DNA of 37,305 nucleotides from Lewinella sp. Lineage in GTDB: Bacteria > Bacteroidota > Bacteroidia > Chitinophagales > Saprospiraceae. Positions 24,401 through 31,783 of the stretch are shown piece after piece. Made by a program: the position numbers and the translations under genes. The notes beneath the pieces were generated by a model that was given only the letters and a program-made list of their open reading frames with translations, did not search any database and was not told the DNA's origin. Every line of letters starts with the position of its first letter. Within the stretch, counting starts at the first letter, position 1. The DNA is taken from positions 1 through 37,305 of the forward strand of contig JAPKCQ010000003.1 in NCBI GenBank assembly GCA_026421165.1. Reading direction: 5' to 3'.

Positions 24401-25108
24401 GACATCTTTGGCGAATGGGTACTGGAAGTTGGCGTTAGCGAAACCGGTAATGGTGCCGGTTCCATCGTAAGCTGGGGCATTGAGTTCTGTGCCGACGTAA
24501 GCGCCTCGGCGCTTAGCCGAATCAATAACACCGCTACGGAGGTACCTCCTCTGGAGCGCGCCGTGATCCAAAAGCAAAAGCTTAGTGCTACCAGCGATGC
24601 GTTTGATAGCGGAGAAGTGGTGTACATCCTTACTGCGCTGCCCACTGCTGGTCGGTTGCTGCTTCACGGTAGCGAACTTGCCGTAGGAGCTACTTTCCGC
24701 CAGGCGGATATCAACGGCCTAGGCCTCTTCTACGAAAGCACCGACGCTGATGCAGAGACGGACGACTTTGGCTACGTAATCACAACGCCCGATGGAGGCT
24801 ACCTGGCGGTGGCTTACCACGATATCCTCATCTTTGACGGTGCGGTTGTTTCTAACCGTAATGTTAGCGCGCTTGACGCCGGACTGAGGGTCTTCCCGAA
24901 CCCTGTTGCTGATGACCTGAGCATCCGCTGGGAAGTGGCCATCAACCGCGGTATCACCGTAGAACTGTTTGATATGAATGGCCGCCTGCTGCAAAGCCGT
25001 AATATTGATGGTGCCACTAAGGCCGCTACGCTGAATACTTCAGCACTGCCTGCTGGAGTTTACCTTCTGCGAATTGATGGTGCGGTGCGTCGGGTGGTTA
25101 AGCGGTAA
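21500..25108 (+). CDS. Secreted reprolysin-like zinc metalloprotease with T9SS sorting domain
   Basis: A predicted 1202-residue secreted protease. A signal peptide (residues 1-20, ending GLTAQ) is followed by a propeptide-like region and the catalytic domain. There the zinc motif HEVAHQFAVSH (His340, Glu341, His344, His350) is followed by the Met-turn IMSYSG (Met377), as in reprolysin/M12B-type metzincins. The usual Gly in the motif is Ala347. Downstream come Ig/fibronectin-like modules (about 765-855), a proprotein-convertase-type P domain (about 870-1000), a CSPG-like repeat (about 1030-1110) and a C-terminal sorting domain beginning VFPNPVADDLSI (about 1125-1202) that directs type IX secretion and cell-surface attachment. 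The start at ATG 21500 is chosen over TTG 21476. Confidence 0.92.
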   Translation: MTRLLSLALAFCATFGLTAQISPFQFNGSVAVTADIQDVKTVTVDLSLLRDELKRAPLEFQGIKSKTTVSLPLPGGAFAEFTVYNSPMVDDAELGGYRVAGPWGGGRIATSPRGMSAVLLGPNGYFVIEPMEDNSGNYRVSNYSDFIAMVAEADGEMSCGYEDSNMPDYADLELSEEMLERGAVAGATNGLKAGNEARELRVYDLIITNTGEFAERVGGSKAAVRGAFNTVANTINAIFENEIGVRMQLNIMDTLIFLNPTTDPFVNSSEGGALLGQVLPAFIGAGVPVSTYDLGHILTGGCSDVGGVVSGRACNDGGKTRGVTCVGGSVVGAALRIMAHEVAHQFAVSHSWNNCPGSDGQRASGGAFEPGSGTTIMSYSGACGSQNIGGSQAYYHVGSVQQFLTFTRETGAADCATVVETDNFTPEVSFAYTSGFTIPVSTPFRLTGEATDANGDALTYNWEQYDLGPASDIDDPSGNAPLFRSLFPLPNGNVRYFPNLARIVNDIQSLAEVLPTYTRDMTFRLVARDNNVMAGGIDWEQLKFKTSEGAGPFLVNDPEGGDLRVGEYREITWDVANTDQAPVSCKRVNIIMSTDGGDTFDVVLAEDAPNTGSAFITLPEEALTVDGRIMVEAADNIFLNVNANEFNVFAPEVPSFTLESSTRFEEVCLPEVLTIGLNTGSILDFVAPISFSVDTENLPMGVTAEFSDDVLVPGNNGSLTVDFSDVRYSGLLEFTVVAVAEGQDTARRIILLDVTDNDYSDLATTSPEEGTTGIILATTFDWTDATNADTYEIEIGTSPAFSEASVFERAKGLIASSYLPEEFFAANTLYFWRIRPTNVCGPGEWTDPNSFRTVNSSCRPYVMTDDVALPGSGPSYVRTSALFIEESGVISDLNLPNVNVRFNFASKLTLTMISPVGTRVVLYEEKCFSTNRLDLGFDDDAPVDVVCPPDDERVFIPKGSLADFNGEDIFGEWVLEVGVSETGNGAGSIVSWGIEFCADVSASALSRINNTATEVPPLERAVIQKQKLSATSDAFDSGEVVYILTALPTAGRLLLHGSELAVGATFRQADINGLGLFYESTDADAETDDFGYVITTPDGGYLAVAYHDILIFDGAVVSNRNVSALDAGLRVFPNPVADDLSIRWEVAINRGITVELFDMNGRLLQSRNIDGATKAATLNTSALPAGVYLLRIDGAVRRVVKR

Positions 25109-25127
25109 AGTCAGGTCGTTACCGGGC

Positions 25128-25219
25128 GAGGGGCTGTACCCCGAGAGAGCCCGGGCGATAGCGAGGAGCATGTACTTACTCCTCGCTATCGCCCGGTCTT
25201 CCTCGGGGTACAGCCCCTC
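25128..25219. repeat. 92-base double perfect hairpin after the metalloprotease gene
   Basis: GAGGGGCTGTACCCCGAG (25128-25145) is perfectly complementary to 25202-25219. Inside, CCGGGCGATAGCGAGGAG (25151-25168) is perfectly complementary to 25179-25196. The two 18-bp stems are separated only by short unpaired steps and capped by a 10-base loop. The left arm begins 20 bases after the metalloprotease stop. It could work as a terminator or an mRNA 3'-end protector, though only TGTTTT follows instead of a T run. It is the most regular palindrome in the window. Confidence 0.88.
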
Positions 25220-25270
25220 ACTGTTTTAAGGCAACGTTTCGCTATCGGAACACATCATTACTCTAAAGCT

Positions 25271-25278
25271 TACTTTTG
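25271..25278 (+). promoter_or_regulatory. -7 box (TACTTTTG) of the LptF/LptG-type gene
   Basis: TACTTTTG fits TAnnTTTG and ends 8 bases before the ATG at 25287, so the transcript would be almost leaderless. No -33 match is seen. Confidence 0.4.
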
Positions 25279-25286
25279 CCCCCGGT

Positions 25287-26378
25287 ATGTTGAAAAAACT
25301 CGATTGGTACATTATTGGAAAATTTCTGAGCACCTTCTTCTTTACGGTGCTGATCTTCTCCATGGTGAGTATGATCATTGATTTTAGTGAGAAGATTGAA
25401 CGGTTTATCGAGAGTGATATCAGCAAAATGGAGATTGCTTTCGAGTATTTCCCTACGTTTTTACTGTTCATTCTTGGTTTTTTGTGGCCGATGCTCACGC
25501 TGATTGCGGTGATCTTCTTCACGGGGCGGATGGCTAATAATTCGGAGATCATCAGTATTTTGAACGCAGGAGTGAGTTTTTGGCGGTTTTTGCGGCCTTA
25601 CCTGATTTCTGCGGGATTTTTATCCTTGCTCTATATAGTGGGTATCCACTATATAGTACCCTGGGGGAATGCGCACCGGACGAATCTGGAACGGGTGTAC
25701 TTCAACCGGAACCGGGATGTGGGCAAGACGCAGAACGTCCACATGTTTGTAGCGCCCAATACGAAGGTGTTCATGACCCACTTCAGTAAGCGGGACAGTA
25801 GTGCGCGCAACTTCCGGATTGAATATTTCCAGGATAATAAACTTAGGAGCCTGACGAAGGCCCGCTCGGCCCGCTACATCCACGGAGATACGGCGTTCTG
25901 GCAACTGTCCAATTACGAAATTCGTACGTTTGACGAGGAGGACGAAACCCTGGAGCTTGGCGGCCGCAGGACTTTGGATACGGTGCTCAATCTCACGCCA
26001 ATCGATTTTATTGAATACGGCAACCAGCAGTCGGCAATGAGTACGCCCGAACTACTGGGGCACCTTCGCAAGCAGCGGAAACGAGGTTCGGGTAATATTC
26101 GTCGCTACGAGGTGGAGCTGGCACGGCGGACAGCGGAACCTTTTACCATCTTCATCCTCACCCTTATCGGCGTGGCGGTTGCTGGGCGTAAGACACGTGG
26201 GGGAATGGGCGCACAACTGGCCCTCGGAATTTTTATTGGCGCCTTGTTCGTGTTTCTCAGCCGCTTCGCGTCCACGCTTACCGCCAGCCCCAGCATTCCC
26301 GTTTACCTGGGTATGTGGATGCCAAACATTATCTTTTTCGTTGCAGCACTATACTTTGTAGCTAAGGCCCAACGATAG
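25287..26378 (+). CDS. LptF/LptG-family lipopolysaccharide export permease (YjgP/YjgQ)
   Basis: A 363-residue inner-membrane protein with the family architecture. Three N-terminal membrane helices begin with MLKKLDWYIIGKFLSTFFFTVLIFS, a periplasmic beta-jellyroll region follows (about 130-255), and three more helices lie at about 275-363. The family partners with LptB to lift lipopolysaccharide from the inner membrane to the Lpt bridge. LptF and LptG cannot be separated by eye here, and no second copy or lptB is in the window. FFTGRMANNSEIISILNAGVSFWRF (about 75-98) is the coupling-helix region that contacts LptB. The ATG at 25287 gives the conserved start. A short unannotated AT-rich gap follows the gene. 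Confidence 0.9.
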   Translation: MLKKLDWYIIGKFLSTFFFTVLIFSMVSMIIDFSEKIERFIESDISKMEIAFEYFPTFLLFILGFLWPMLTLIAVIFFTGRMANNSEIISILNAGVSFWRFLRPYLISAGFLSLLYIVGIHYIVPWGNAHRTNLERVYFNRNRDVGKTQNVHMFVAPNTKVFMTHFSKRDSSARNFRIEYFQDNKLRSLTKARSARYIHGDTAFWQLSNYEIRTFDEEDETLELGGRRTLDTVLNLTPIDFIEYGNQQSAMSTPELLGHLRKQRKRGSGNIRRYEVELARRTAEPFTIFILTLIGVAVAGRKTRGGMGAQLALGIFIGALFVFLSRFASTLTASPSIPVYLGMWMPNIIFFVAALYFVAKAQR

Positions 26379-26803
26379 CTCTTAGCTGGAGCATCCGACT
26401 TCACCCGAACGAGACATTACCTTTTAACTTCCTCAGCACTTGCGTCCGCGCCAAATTCTGGCAATGAACGAGCCTAGGAACAGTTGTTTTGCTGGATAAG
26501 GTGAATGAAAAGGCCTTGTCTGAAATTAAAATAGCATGAAAAGAGGAATTTTTAGCCGGCCTCTAATAAATCGAATAAAAGTGCTTCTTCCGGAGCGGGA
26601 TGGAGAAGAAGTGCTCAAACTTTCATTTTTTTCTGAAAATACTATATTTTTACTACTTCCTTATCCTTGTTGAAGTTACGTAATGCAAGAAGGTTGGAGA
26701 AAGGTACAAATGTACGAGTATGGAAACACGCATACCGTCTTGATTTTAATTTGTACTCGTCCGTGAATACCCTTAACTTTGGCCTATCAAAAAGATATAG
26801 CTA
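26379..26803. other. 425-base gene-free leader region before the ECF sigma gene
   Basis: No coding sequence is seen in this gap, which is clearly more A/T-rich than the genes around it. It holds a weak dyad, CTTCTTC..GAAGAAG (about 26585-26614), followed 13 bases later by a run of seven T, possibly the end of the LptF/G-type transcript. It also has a GTAC-AAAT-GTAC palindrome at 26704-26715, and a TGTAC direct repeat that overlaps the sigma gene promoter near 26752-26760. The long leader suggests regulated expression of the sigma factor. Confidence 0.5.
26750..26781 (+). promoter_or_regulatory. Consensus Bacteroidota promoter of the ECF sigma gene
   Basis: TTTG (26750-26753), then 20 bases, then TAACTTTG (26774-26781). 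Both elements match the primary sigma promoter consensus TTTG-N19-21-TAnnTTTG. The predicted start is about 15 bases before the ATG at 26804. This is the best promoter in the window. Confidence 0.8.
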
Positions 26804-27337
26804 ATGAAAATCATGACCCAACCTGAGTTCTACGGCGAGTTCAGTCGACTGACTACCCTCTTAAATTCTTTCGCTTACAAGCTGACAAAAAACTCAGAGG
26901 ATGCGAAGGATTTGTACCAAGAAACGGCTTTCCGGGCGATGTCTAACCGGGATAAATTTCGCCCTGGCACCAACCTCAAGGCATGGTTGTTTACTATCAT
27001 GAAGAACATCTTTATCAACAACTACCGCAAAAAGGTGAAGGCGAATACAATTATGGATAACACCGACAATCTGTATTATCTTAATTCTGGCCGTAATTCT
27101 ATCGAAAACGCAGCCGATAGTAACATTCTCATCCGGGAGTTAAAAGATATGATAGAGCTGCTGGACGATAGTACCCGGATTCCTTTTCTGATGCATTATC
27201 AGGGCTTTAAGTACCAAGAGATCGCAGATCATCTTGGTTTGCCATTAGGAACTGTGAAAAGTCGTATTTTCTTTGCTCGTAAAGACTTAAAGGCACAAAT
27301 AGCTAGACAGTACGGAAAGTTACGCGAAGCGTACTAA
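26804..27337 (+). CDS. RNA polymerase ECF sigma factor
   Basis: A 177-residue extracytoplasmic-function sigma factor. Region 2 (about 15-80) contains the -10 recognition and core-binding segment DLYQETAFRAMSNRDKFRPG, followed by LKAWLFTIMKNIFINNYRKK. Region 4 (about 120-170) has YQEIADHLGLPLGTVKSRIFFARKDLK, the helix-turn-helix that reads the -35 element. No region 3 is present, as expected. There is no anti-sigma gene next to it: the transcript is closed by a strong terminator and the next gene is mutY. Its input signal is therefore unknown. A second Met at residue 4 (26813) is an alternative start. Confidence 0.93.
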   Translation: MKIMTQPEFYGEFSRLTTLLNSFAYKLTKNSEDAKDLYQETAFRAMSNRDKFRPGTNLKAWLFTIMKNIFINNYRKKVKANTIMDNTDNLYYLNSGRNSIENAADSNILIRELKDMIELLDDSTRIPFLMHYQGFKYQEIADHLGLPLGTVKSRIFFARKDLKAQIARQYGKLREAY

Positions 27338-27378
27338 GTAATACATGCGCAGCGTTTCTCATTATAACACAGTAATTC

Positions 27379-27411
27379 CGCCGCGGCTATTTAGCCGCGG
27401 CGTTTTTTTTT
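27379..27411 (+). terminator. Intrinsic terminator after the ECF sigma gene
   Basis: CGCCGCGGCT (27379-27388) pairs perfectly over 10 bases with AGCCGCGGCG (27393-27402) across a TTT-containing 4-base loop. Nine T residues follow directly (27403-27411). It lies 41 bases after the sigma stop and before the mutY ATG, so it separates the two transcripts. Confidence 0.93.
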
Positions 27412-27425
27412 CTCAACTTTGCCGG

Positions 27426-28517
27426 ATGCATACCTCCGATGATGAATCTTTCTTTCGTGATGCTTTGCTACAGTGGTATAGGCCTGACCGCCGGCCGATG
27501 CCTTGGAAAGCAATTACCGATCCTTATCGAATATGGTTGAGTGAAATTATCCTGCAGCAAACCCGCGTAGAACAGGGATTACCCTATTTCGAGCAATTTG
27601 TGGAGGCTTATCCGACGGTAATGGAACTCGCGGCCGCAGAAGACGAAGCGGTAATGAAGCTGTGGGAAGGCCTCGGCTATTACTCCCGCGCCCGTAACCT
27701 GCTGAAGGCTGCCCGGATGGTTGCCAACGATCACGACGGAAAATTTCCCGATACCTACGCAGGCCTGCGCGGGCTGCCAGGCGTTGGTCCATATACAGCA
27801 GCGGCCATAGCTTCCTTTGCTTTTGGAAGGCAAGTAGCCGTACTCGATGGTAACGTTTTTCGCATTCTCGCTCGATTTTATAATGACGCTACACCAATTG
27901 ATACCGGTAAGGGACGTAAGCACTATCAGGAACTCGTAGATCGCGGATTGGGTGATGCCGAAGCCCGCTTATTCAATCAGGCAATCATGGATTTTGGCGC
28001 CCTGGCTTGCACGCCCAAAAAAGCTTCGTGTAACGTTTGCCCTCTGGCTGAAAGATGTGGCGCGCTTGTTGATGGTACCGTTTATGATTTACCCGTAAAG
28101 GAAAAGAAGGTCAAACGTCGTACTCGCTATTTTCATTTTCTTATTCTGGCCGACGGAGAAGGGAGCACGGTCATTGAGCAACGGTTGGAAAAAGATATTT
28201 GGCAAAGTCTTTATCAATTTCCCTTGGTAGAAACAACCGAACCTGGCCTGAAAACGGATGCACTTGCGCTGCATCCCAACTGGCCCGACGGGCTGCCCGC
28301 CAGAGATCTACGGTTCGTGAAACGCAGCGCTCCCATGAAACACCTACTTACTCATCAGACAATTATCACGGTGTTCCATCATTTCTCCTGGGCGAACCTG
28401 CCTAGTGAGATCAGCGGCAGAATTATTTTAGAAAACAAAATGTTTAAAAATTATGCATTTCCTCGTGTGATTACCCGCTATTTAGCGGAGAAAAGCTTAC
28501 TTTTAGATTTGTTTTAG
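27426..28517 (+). CDS. mutY: A/G-specific adenine DNA glycosylase
   Basis: MutY removes adenine mispaired with 8-oxoguanine. The predicted product has 363 residues. The catalytic Glu40 lies in [12 protein letters not shown], the helix-hairpin-helix is [15 protein letters not shown] (about 114-128), and the catalytic Asp141 is in [11 protein letters not shown]. An iron-sulfur cluster is formed by Cys195, Cys202, Cys205 and Cys211 with the expected 6-2-5 spacing. The C-terminal NUDIX-like domain (about 235-363) recognises 8-oxoguanine. The reading frame runs upstream to 27345, but that start would put the sigma terminator inside the gene, and the extra residues match nothing. CAACTTTG, one base off a -7 box, sits just before the ATG. 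Order mutY-ssb-gldE follows. Confidence 0.95.
   Translation: MHTSDDESFFRDALLQWYRPDRRPMPWKAITDPYRIWLSEIILQQTRVEQGLPYFEQFVEAYPTVMELAAAEDEAVMKLWEGLGYYSRARNLLKAARMVANDHDGKFPDTYAGLRGLPGVGPYTAAAIASFAFGRQVAVLDGNVFRILARFYNDATPIDTGKGRKHYQELVDRGLGDAEARLFNQAIMDFGALACTPKKASCNVCPLAERCGALVDGTVYDLPVKEKKVKRRTRYFHFLILADGEGSTVIEQRLEKDIWQSLYQFPLVETTEPGLKTDALALHPNWPDGLPARDLRFVKRSAPMKHLLTHQTIITVFHHFSWANLPSEISGRIILENKMFKNYAFPRVITRYLAEKSLLLDLF
28481..28511 (+). promoter_or_regulatory. Possible promoter of ssb inside the 3' end of mutY
   Basis: TTTA (28481-28484), 19 bases, then TAGATTTG (28504-28511), 28 bases before the ssb ATG. The -7 box is exact; the -33 element has one mismatch. Confidence 0.45.
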
Positions 28518-28539
28518 CCAAATTTTAAACTCAACAATA

Positions 28540-29022
28540 ATGATTAATAAAGTAACTCTCGTAGGTCGTCTCGGAGCGGAGCCTGAAGTACGGACCCTTG
28601 AAAACGGCGCGATGGTCGCCAAATTTGGCCTGGCAACTTCAGAAAACTACCGGGATAAAGCCGGCGAATGGCAGGAACAAACGGAATGGCACGACGTAGT
28701 TGTTTGGCGGGCCCTAGCGGAACGTGCGCAGGAGTACCTTAAAAAGGGAAGTTTGATCTATCTGGAAGGCAAGCTAACCCACCGAAAGTGGCAAGACAAA
28801 GACGGCAACAACCGTAAGACTACGGAAGTGGTCGGAAGCTACTACCGCATAATGCCTACCGCCTCGCGTAGTGGAGACAGCAACAATTATATGCCAAGCG
28901 AAGAACCCGCCAGCACAATGGCCACCCCGCCGCCAAAGAGCCCTACGGCAGCTTCAGTGGCCAATACCAGCACAGTACCCGCAGCGGGAGGCGGAGACGA
29001 CGGAGAAGACTTACCGTTCTAG
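28540..29022 (+). CDS. ssb: Single-stranded DNA-binding protein
   Basis: A 160-residue SSB. The OB fold (about 1-105) begins [19 protein letters not shown] and includes [22 protein letters not shown], with the aromatic residues used to stack on DNA bases. A flexible Pro/Ser/Ala-rich linker (about 110-148) leads to the acidic tip DDGEDLPF, which recruits repair and replication partners. The length is typical. It lies 22 bases after mutY and 66 bases before gldE, a gene order shared with Flavobacterium johnsoniae (recalled), and probably has its own promoter within mutY. Confidence 0.96.
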   Translation: MINKVTLVGRLGAEPEVRTLENGAMVAKFGLATSENYRDKAGEWQEQTEWHDVVVWRALAERAQEYLKKGSLIYLEGKLTHRKWQDKDGNNRKTTEVVGSYYRIMPTASRSGDSNNYMPSEEPASTMATPPPKSPTAASVANTSTVPAAGGGDDGEDLPF

Positions 29023-29061
29023 CCCGTTGCTGGAGATGCAAGATGTCTTACCAGCAATCCC

Positions 29062-29069
29062 TATCTTTG
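29062..29069 (+). promoter_or_regulatory. -7 box (TATCTTTG) of gldE
   Basis: TATCTTTG fits TAnnTTTG and lies 19-22 bases before the two candidate TTG starts of gldE. No -33 match is seen. Confidence 0.4.
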
Positions 29070-29088
29070 TTTAAATCATTAAATCATC

Positions 29089-30519
29089 TTGTTGGACGTC
29101 TCCGACTTACCCAGTCTATACCTACCTGATCTCTTACTGCTCACCAGTGGCACCGGTCTAAGCCTTGGCGTTATCTCAATTATCATTTTGTTGTTTTTGT
29201 CCGGCCTTATCTCTGGATCTGAGGTAGCTTTCTTTTCGCTCACGGCGAACGATTACGAAGAGATTGAAAGTAAAGAAAACCCAACTAACCGACTGATCCT
29301 CTCCTTTCGGGACCAACCGCGGAACTTGTTGGCGACCATTCTCATCGCCAATAACTTCATTAATATCGCCATCGTCTTGATGTCGACGCTGTTGCTGGAG
29401 TCTTTATTCCCCAAGGGAATCTTTATGGGCTGGCTTGAAACACTCCAAGAAAATTATGAATGGACGGAAATCATTTCTGCCGAGCTAGCCGCAACATTTA
29501 TCCGGTTCACCATTACGGTGGTTGGGGTAACATTTTTGCTGGTTCTCTTTGGCGAGGTTGCTCCTAAAGTGTACGCCCGCTACAATAAACTGAAGCTAGC
29601 AACCCTGATGGCCCGGCCGATAAAGACGATGATGAGCTTGTTTAAGCCGCTGTCTTTTGCGCTCGTGAGTGGTGCTTCCGTGGTGGAAAAACGGTTGGAG
29701 AACCACAGCATCGACGCCGCAGCAGCCAGCCAGGAAGAAATTGACGAAGCCATTGATCTCACCGTCAATAATGAAGATAACGGAGAGGATGGAACACGGC
29801 AGGATGTTGATATTCTGAAGCGCATCGTTCAATTTGCCAACGTGACCGTCCGCCAGGTAATGCGCTCCCGTGGAGATGTGATTGCCGCCGACCAAAAGAT
29901 CGATTACCACGAATTACTGGCACTGATCCGGGAGCACGGTTACAGCCGTATCCCTGTATTTGAGGAAGACTTTGATAAGGTGAGGGGCATCCTTTACGTT
30001 AAGGACTTGCTCGGGTACCGTCGGGAAGGCCCCCAATTCAACTGGTCCGTGCTCGTTAGACCGGAAGTACTCTACGTACCTGAGAACAAAAAAGTAAGCG
30101 ACCTGCTAAAGAAGTTTCAGCAGCAGAAGATGCACCTCGCCATTGTAGTCGACGAATACGGAGGTACCGAAGGCATTGTCACTCTCGAGGATGTTCTGGA
30201 AGAGGTCATCGGAGATATCCACGATGAATTTGACGAAGGTGACGAGATTATTTTTGAGAAAATCGATGACCTCAACTTCGTCTTTGACGGTAAAACTTTA
30301 CTCAACGACGTTTGCCGGGTGCTGGATTTGCCCACCAATACCTTTGACGAGGAAAAAGGAGAAGCCGAATCTCTCGCTGGACTCTTACTTGAAATTCTGG
30401 GGCAATTTCCCGAAGAAGAACAGGAACTAAACTGCGGAAACTACCGCTTTCGGGTGATGTCACTTACCAAGCGACGGGTAGAGGAAATACTGGTTACGCT
30501 GCCTGGTGATGAGATGTAG
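29089..30519 (+). CDS. gldE: GldE-like CNNM/CorC-family membrane protein
   Basis: A 476-residue protein of the CNNM/CorC/HlyC family. The N-terminal DUF21 membrane domain (about 20-190) has three or four helices and FLSGLISGSEVAFFSLT. A CBS pair follows (about 250-370, with VMRSRGDVIAADQKI and IVVDEYGGTEGIVTLEDVLEEVIGDI), and then a C-terminal CorC/HlyC transporter-associated domain (about 385-470). In Flavobacterium johnsoniae the homologue GldE is a gliding/T9SS accessory protein coded next to ssb, and this context plus the T9SS substrate in the window supports the name. No ATG fits the N-terminus: the start must be TTG at 29089 or 29092. gldD, its usual neighbour, is absent. Confidence 0.8.
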   Translation: MLDVSDLPSLYLPDLLLLTSGTGLSLGVISIIILLFLSGLISGSEVAFFSLTANDYEEIESKENPTNRLILSFRDQPRNLLATILIANNFINIAIVLMSTLLLESLFPKGIFMGWLETLQENYEWTEIISAELAATFIRFTITVVGVTFLLVLFGEVAPKVYARYNKLKLATLMARPIKTMMSLFKPLSFALVSGASVVEKRLENHSIDAAAASQEEIDEAIDLTVNNEDNGEDGTRQDVDILKRIVQFANVTVRQVMRSRGDVIAADQKIDYHELLALIREHGYSRIPVFEEDFDKVRGILYVKDLLGYRREGPQFNWSVLVRPEVLYVPENKKVSDLLKKFQQQKMHLAIVVDEYGGTEGIVTLEDVLEEVIGDIHDEFDEGDEIIFEKIDDLNFVFDGKTLLNDVCRVLDLPTNTFDEEKGEAESLAGLLLEILGQFPEEEQELNCGNYRFRVMSLTKRRVEEILVTLPGDEM

Positions 30520-30600
30520 GTTCAGAGTCTAGCAGTCAGAGTGCAGGATTGGATCGTCAATTTAATAACGGTTCTAAATCGCTCCTGAGCCCTAACCTCT

Positions 30601-31215
30601 TTATTTATGCCGAGCTCGTAAAATCTCCCGCACATCTTCCAAACTATAACCCTTAGCGGCCAGCAGCACGATATAGTGGTACATCAGGTCGGCTGCTTCT
30701 CCCAGGAATAGATCGCGATCGTCGTCTTTGGCTTCGATGACGAGTTCAACGGCTTCTTCGCCGACTTTCTGTGCAACTTTGTTGATGCCACGGGCCAGTA
30801 ACTGGCTGGTGTAACTCTCTTCGCTCGGATTGTCGCGGCGGTGCTGGATGGTGCGTTCCAGGTGGTTGAGAAATTCGCCCTGATTGACGTCACCCCAACA
30901 GGTATCATCTCCAGTATGGCAGGTCGGGCCGTTGGGATGGGCTTGAACTAGGATGCTATCCTGGTCGCAATCGGCGGCGGCGCTGACGAAGTGGAGGTGA
31001 TTCTTACTCGTTTCACCCTTCGTCCACAGGCGTTGTTTGCTGCGGCTGAAGAAGGTCACGAGTTTGGTGTCCAGGGTTTTATCCAGGGCTTCGCGGTTCA
31101 TATAGCCTTGCATGAGTACTACGCGGGTGTTGGCGTCCTGGATAATGGCGGGAAGAAGGCCGTCGGGGGACTTGTCGAAATTTAATTGGTTGGTATTGAT
31201 TTTGGAAACGTTCAT
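30601..31215 (-). CDS. hisIE: Bifunctional phosphoribosyl-AMP cyclohydrolase / phosphoribosyl-ATP pyrophosphohydrolase
   Basis: A 204-residue fusion catalysing steps 2 and 3 of histidine synthesis. The cyclohydrolase half (about 1-115) shows the zinc cysteines Cys83, Cys99 and Cys106 with the expected 15- and 6-residue spacings, and Asp82/84/86 for magnesium in ADCDQD. The pyrophosphohydrolase half (about 116-204) has GEEAVELVIEAKDDD and EAADLMYHYIVLLAAKG, the MazG-like acidic helices. Both halves are complete, so the fusion is functional by sequence. It is separated from hisF by a small membrane-protein gene on the other strand, and the rest of the his operon is not in the window. Confidence 0.95.
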   Translation of the reverse strand: MNVSKINTNQLNFDKSPDGLLPAIIQDANTRVVLMQGYMNREALDKTLDTKLVTFFSRSKQRLWTKGETSKNHLHFVSAAADCDQDSILVQAHPNGPTCHTGDDTCWGDVNQGEFLNHLERTIQHRRDNPSEESYTSQLLARGINKVAQKVGEEAVELVIEAKDDDRDLFLGEAADLMYHYIVLLAAKGYSLEDVREILRARHK

Positions 31216-31271
31216 AACCTAAGTATATTTAAGTGCAAAACTACCACCATCACCCTATAAACACCACTACA

Positions 31272-31739
31272 ATGACTGAAGATTTTGATACCCTCGACGC
31301 CGGAATGGGCAATACCGGCCTGACACTTAGCTCGATCGACACCGCCAACCTGCGGACGGCGGGAAAATGGGGACGATTTATTGCCATCACCGGTCTTGCC
31401 ATGATTGGCCTTGCGATGGTAAGCATGCTGGCTTTTGGTGGTAGTATGTTGGCCACGATGGGTAGTTCTATGATGGGCGGTAGCGGCGCATTTTCTCTAA
31501 TCCTGGTTGTTTATGGGCTCGCCTTTGCCGTCTCCATCTACCTTTACTGGCAGTTACTGCAGTTTTCTACCAATGCCATCAAGGCGGCGGATCAAGGTAA
31601 TTCGGCTGCGATGACGGCTTCTTTTACCTCTTTGAAAACCATGTTCAAGATTTTGGGGGTCTTGCTCGGAATTCTGCTTGGGATTTATGCGCTAACGTTT
31701 GTTTTTGCGATTCTTGGCGGGCTTACGTCTATTATTTAG
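31272..31739 (+). CDS. Small multi-pass membrane protein (DUF5362-like)
   Basis: A predicted 155-residue protein. The ATG at 31272 is chosen because the upstream in-frame start at 31233 lies in the hisIE leader, and MTEDFD gives a sensible soluble N-terminus. An acidic/polar N-terminus (1-35) is followed by three hydrophobic segments (about 37-57, 68-95, 125-152). Between the second and third lies NAIKAADQGNSAAMTASFTSLKTMFKI, which resembles the DUF5362 family of Bacteroidota; function unknown. It is on the opposite strand between hisF and hisIE, which normally lie together, so it looks like a later insertion. Confidence 0.75.
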   Translation: MTEDFDTLDAGMGNTGLTLSSIDTANLRTAGKWGRFIAITGLAMIGLAMVSMLAFGGSMLATMGSSMMGGSGAFSLILVVYGLAFAVSIYLYWQLLQFSTNAIKAADQGNSAAMTASFTSLKTMFKILGVLLGILLGIYALTFVFAILGGLTSII

Positions 31740-31783
31740 GGCGCGGCCGCAGGTACCAGCAAATGGATAAAAGAGCAGGGCTT

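Noticed and set aside
27345-27425. Upstream extension of mutY
   Set aside because: It would contain the sigma-factor terminator hairpin with nine T residues, and the added residues match nothing in the family.
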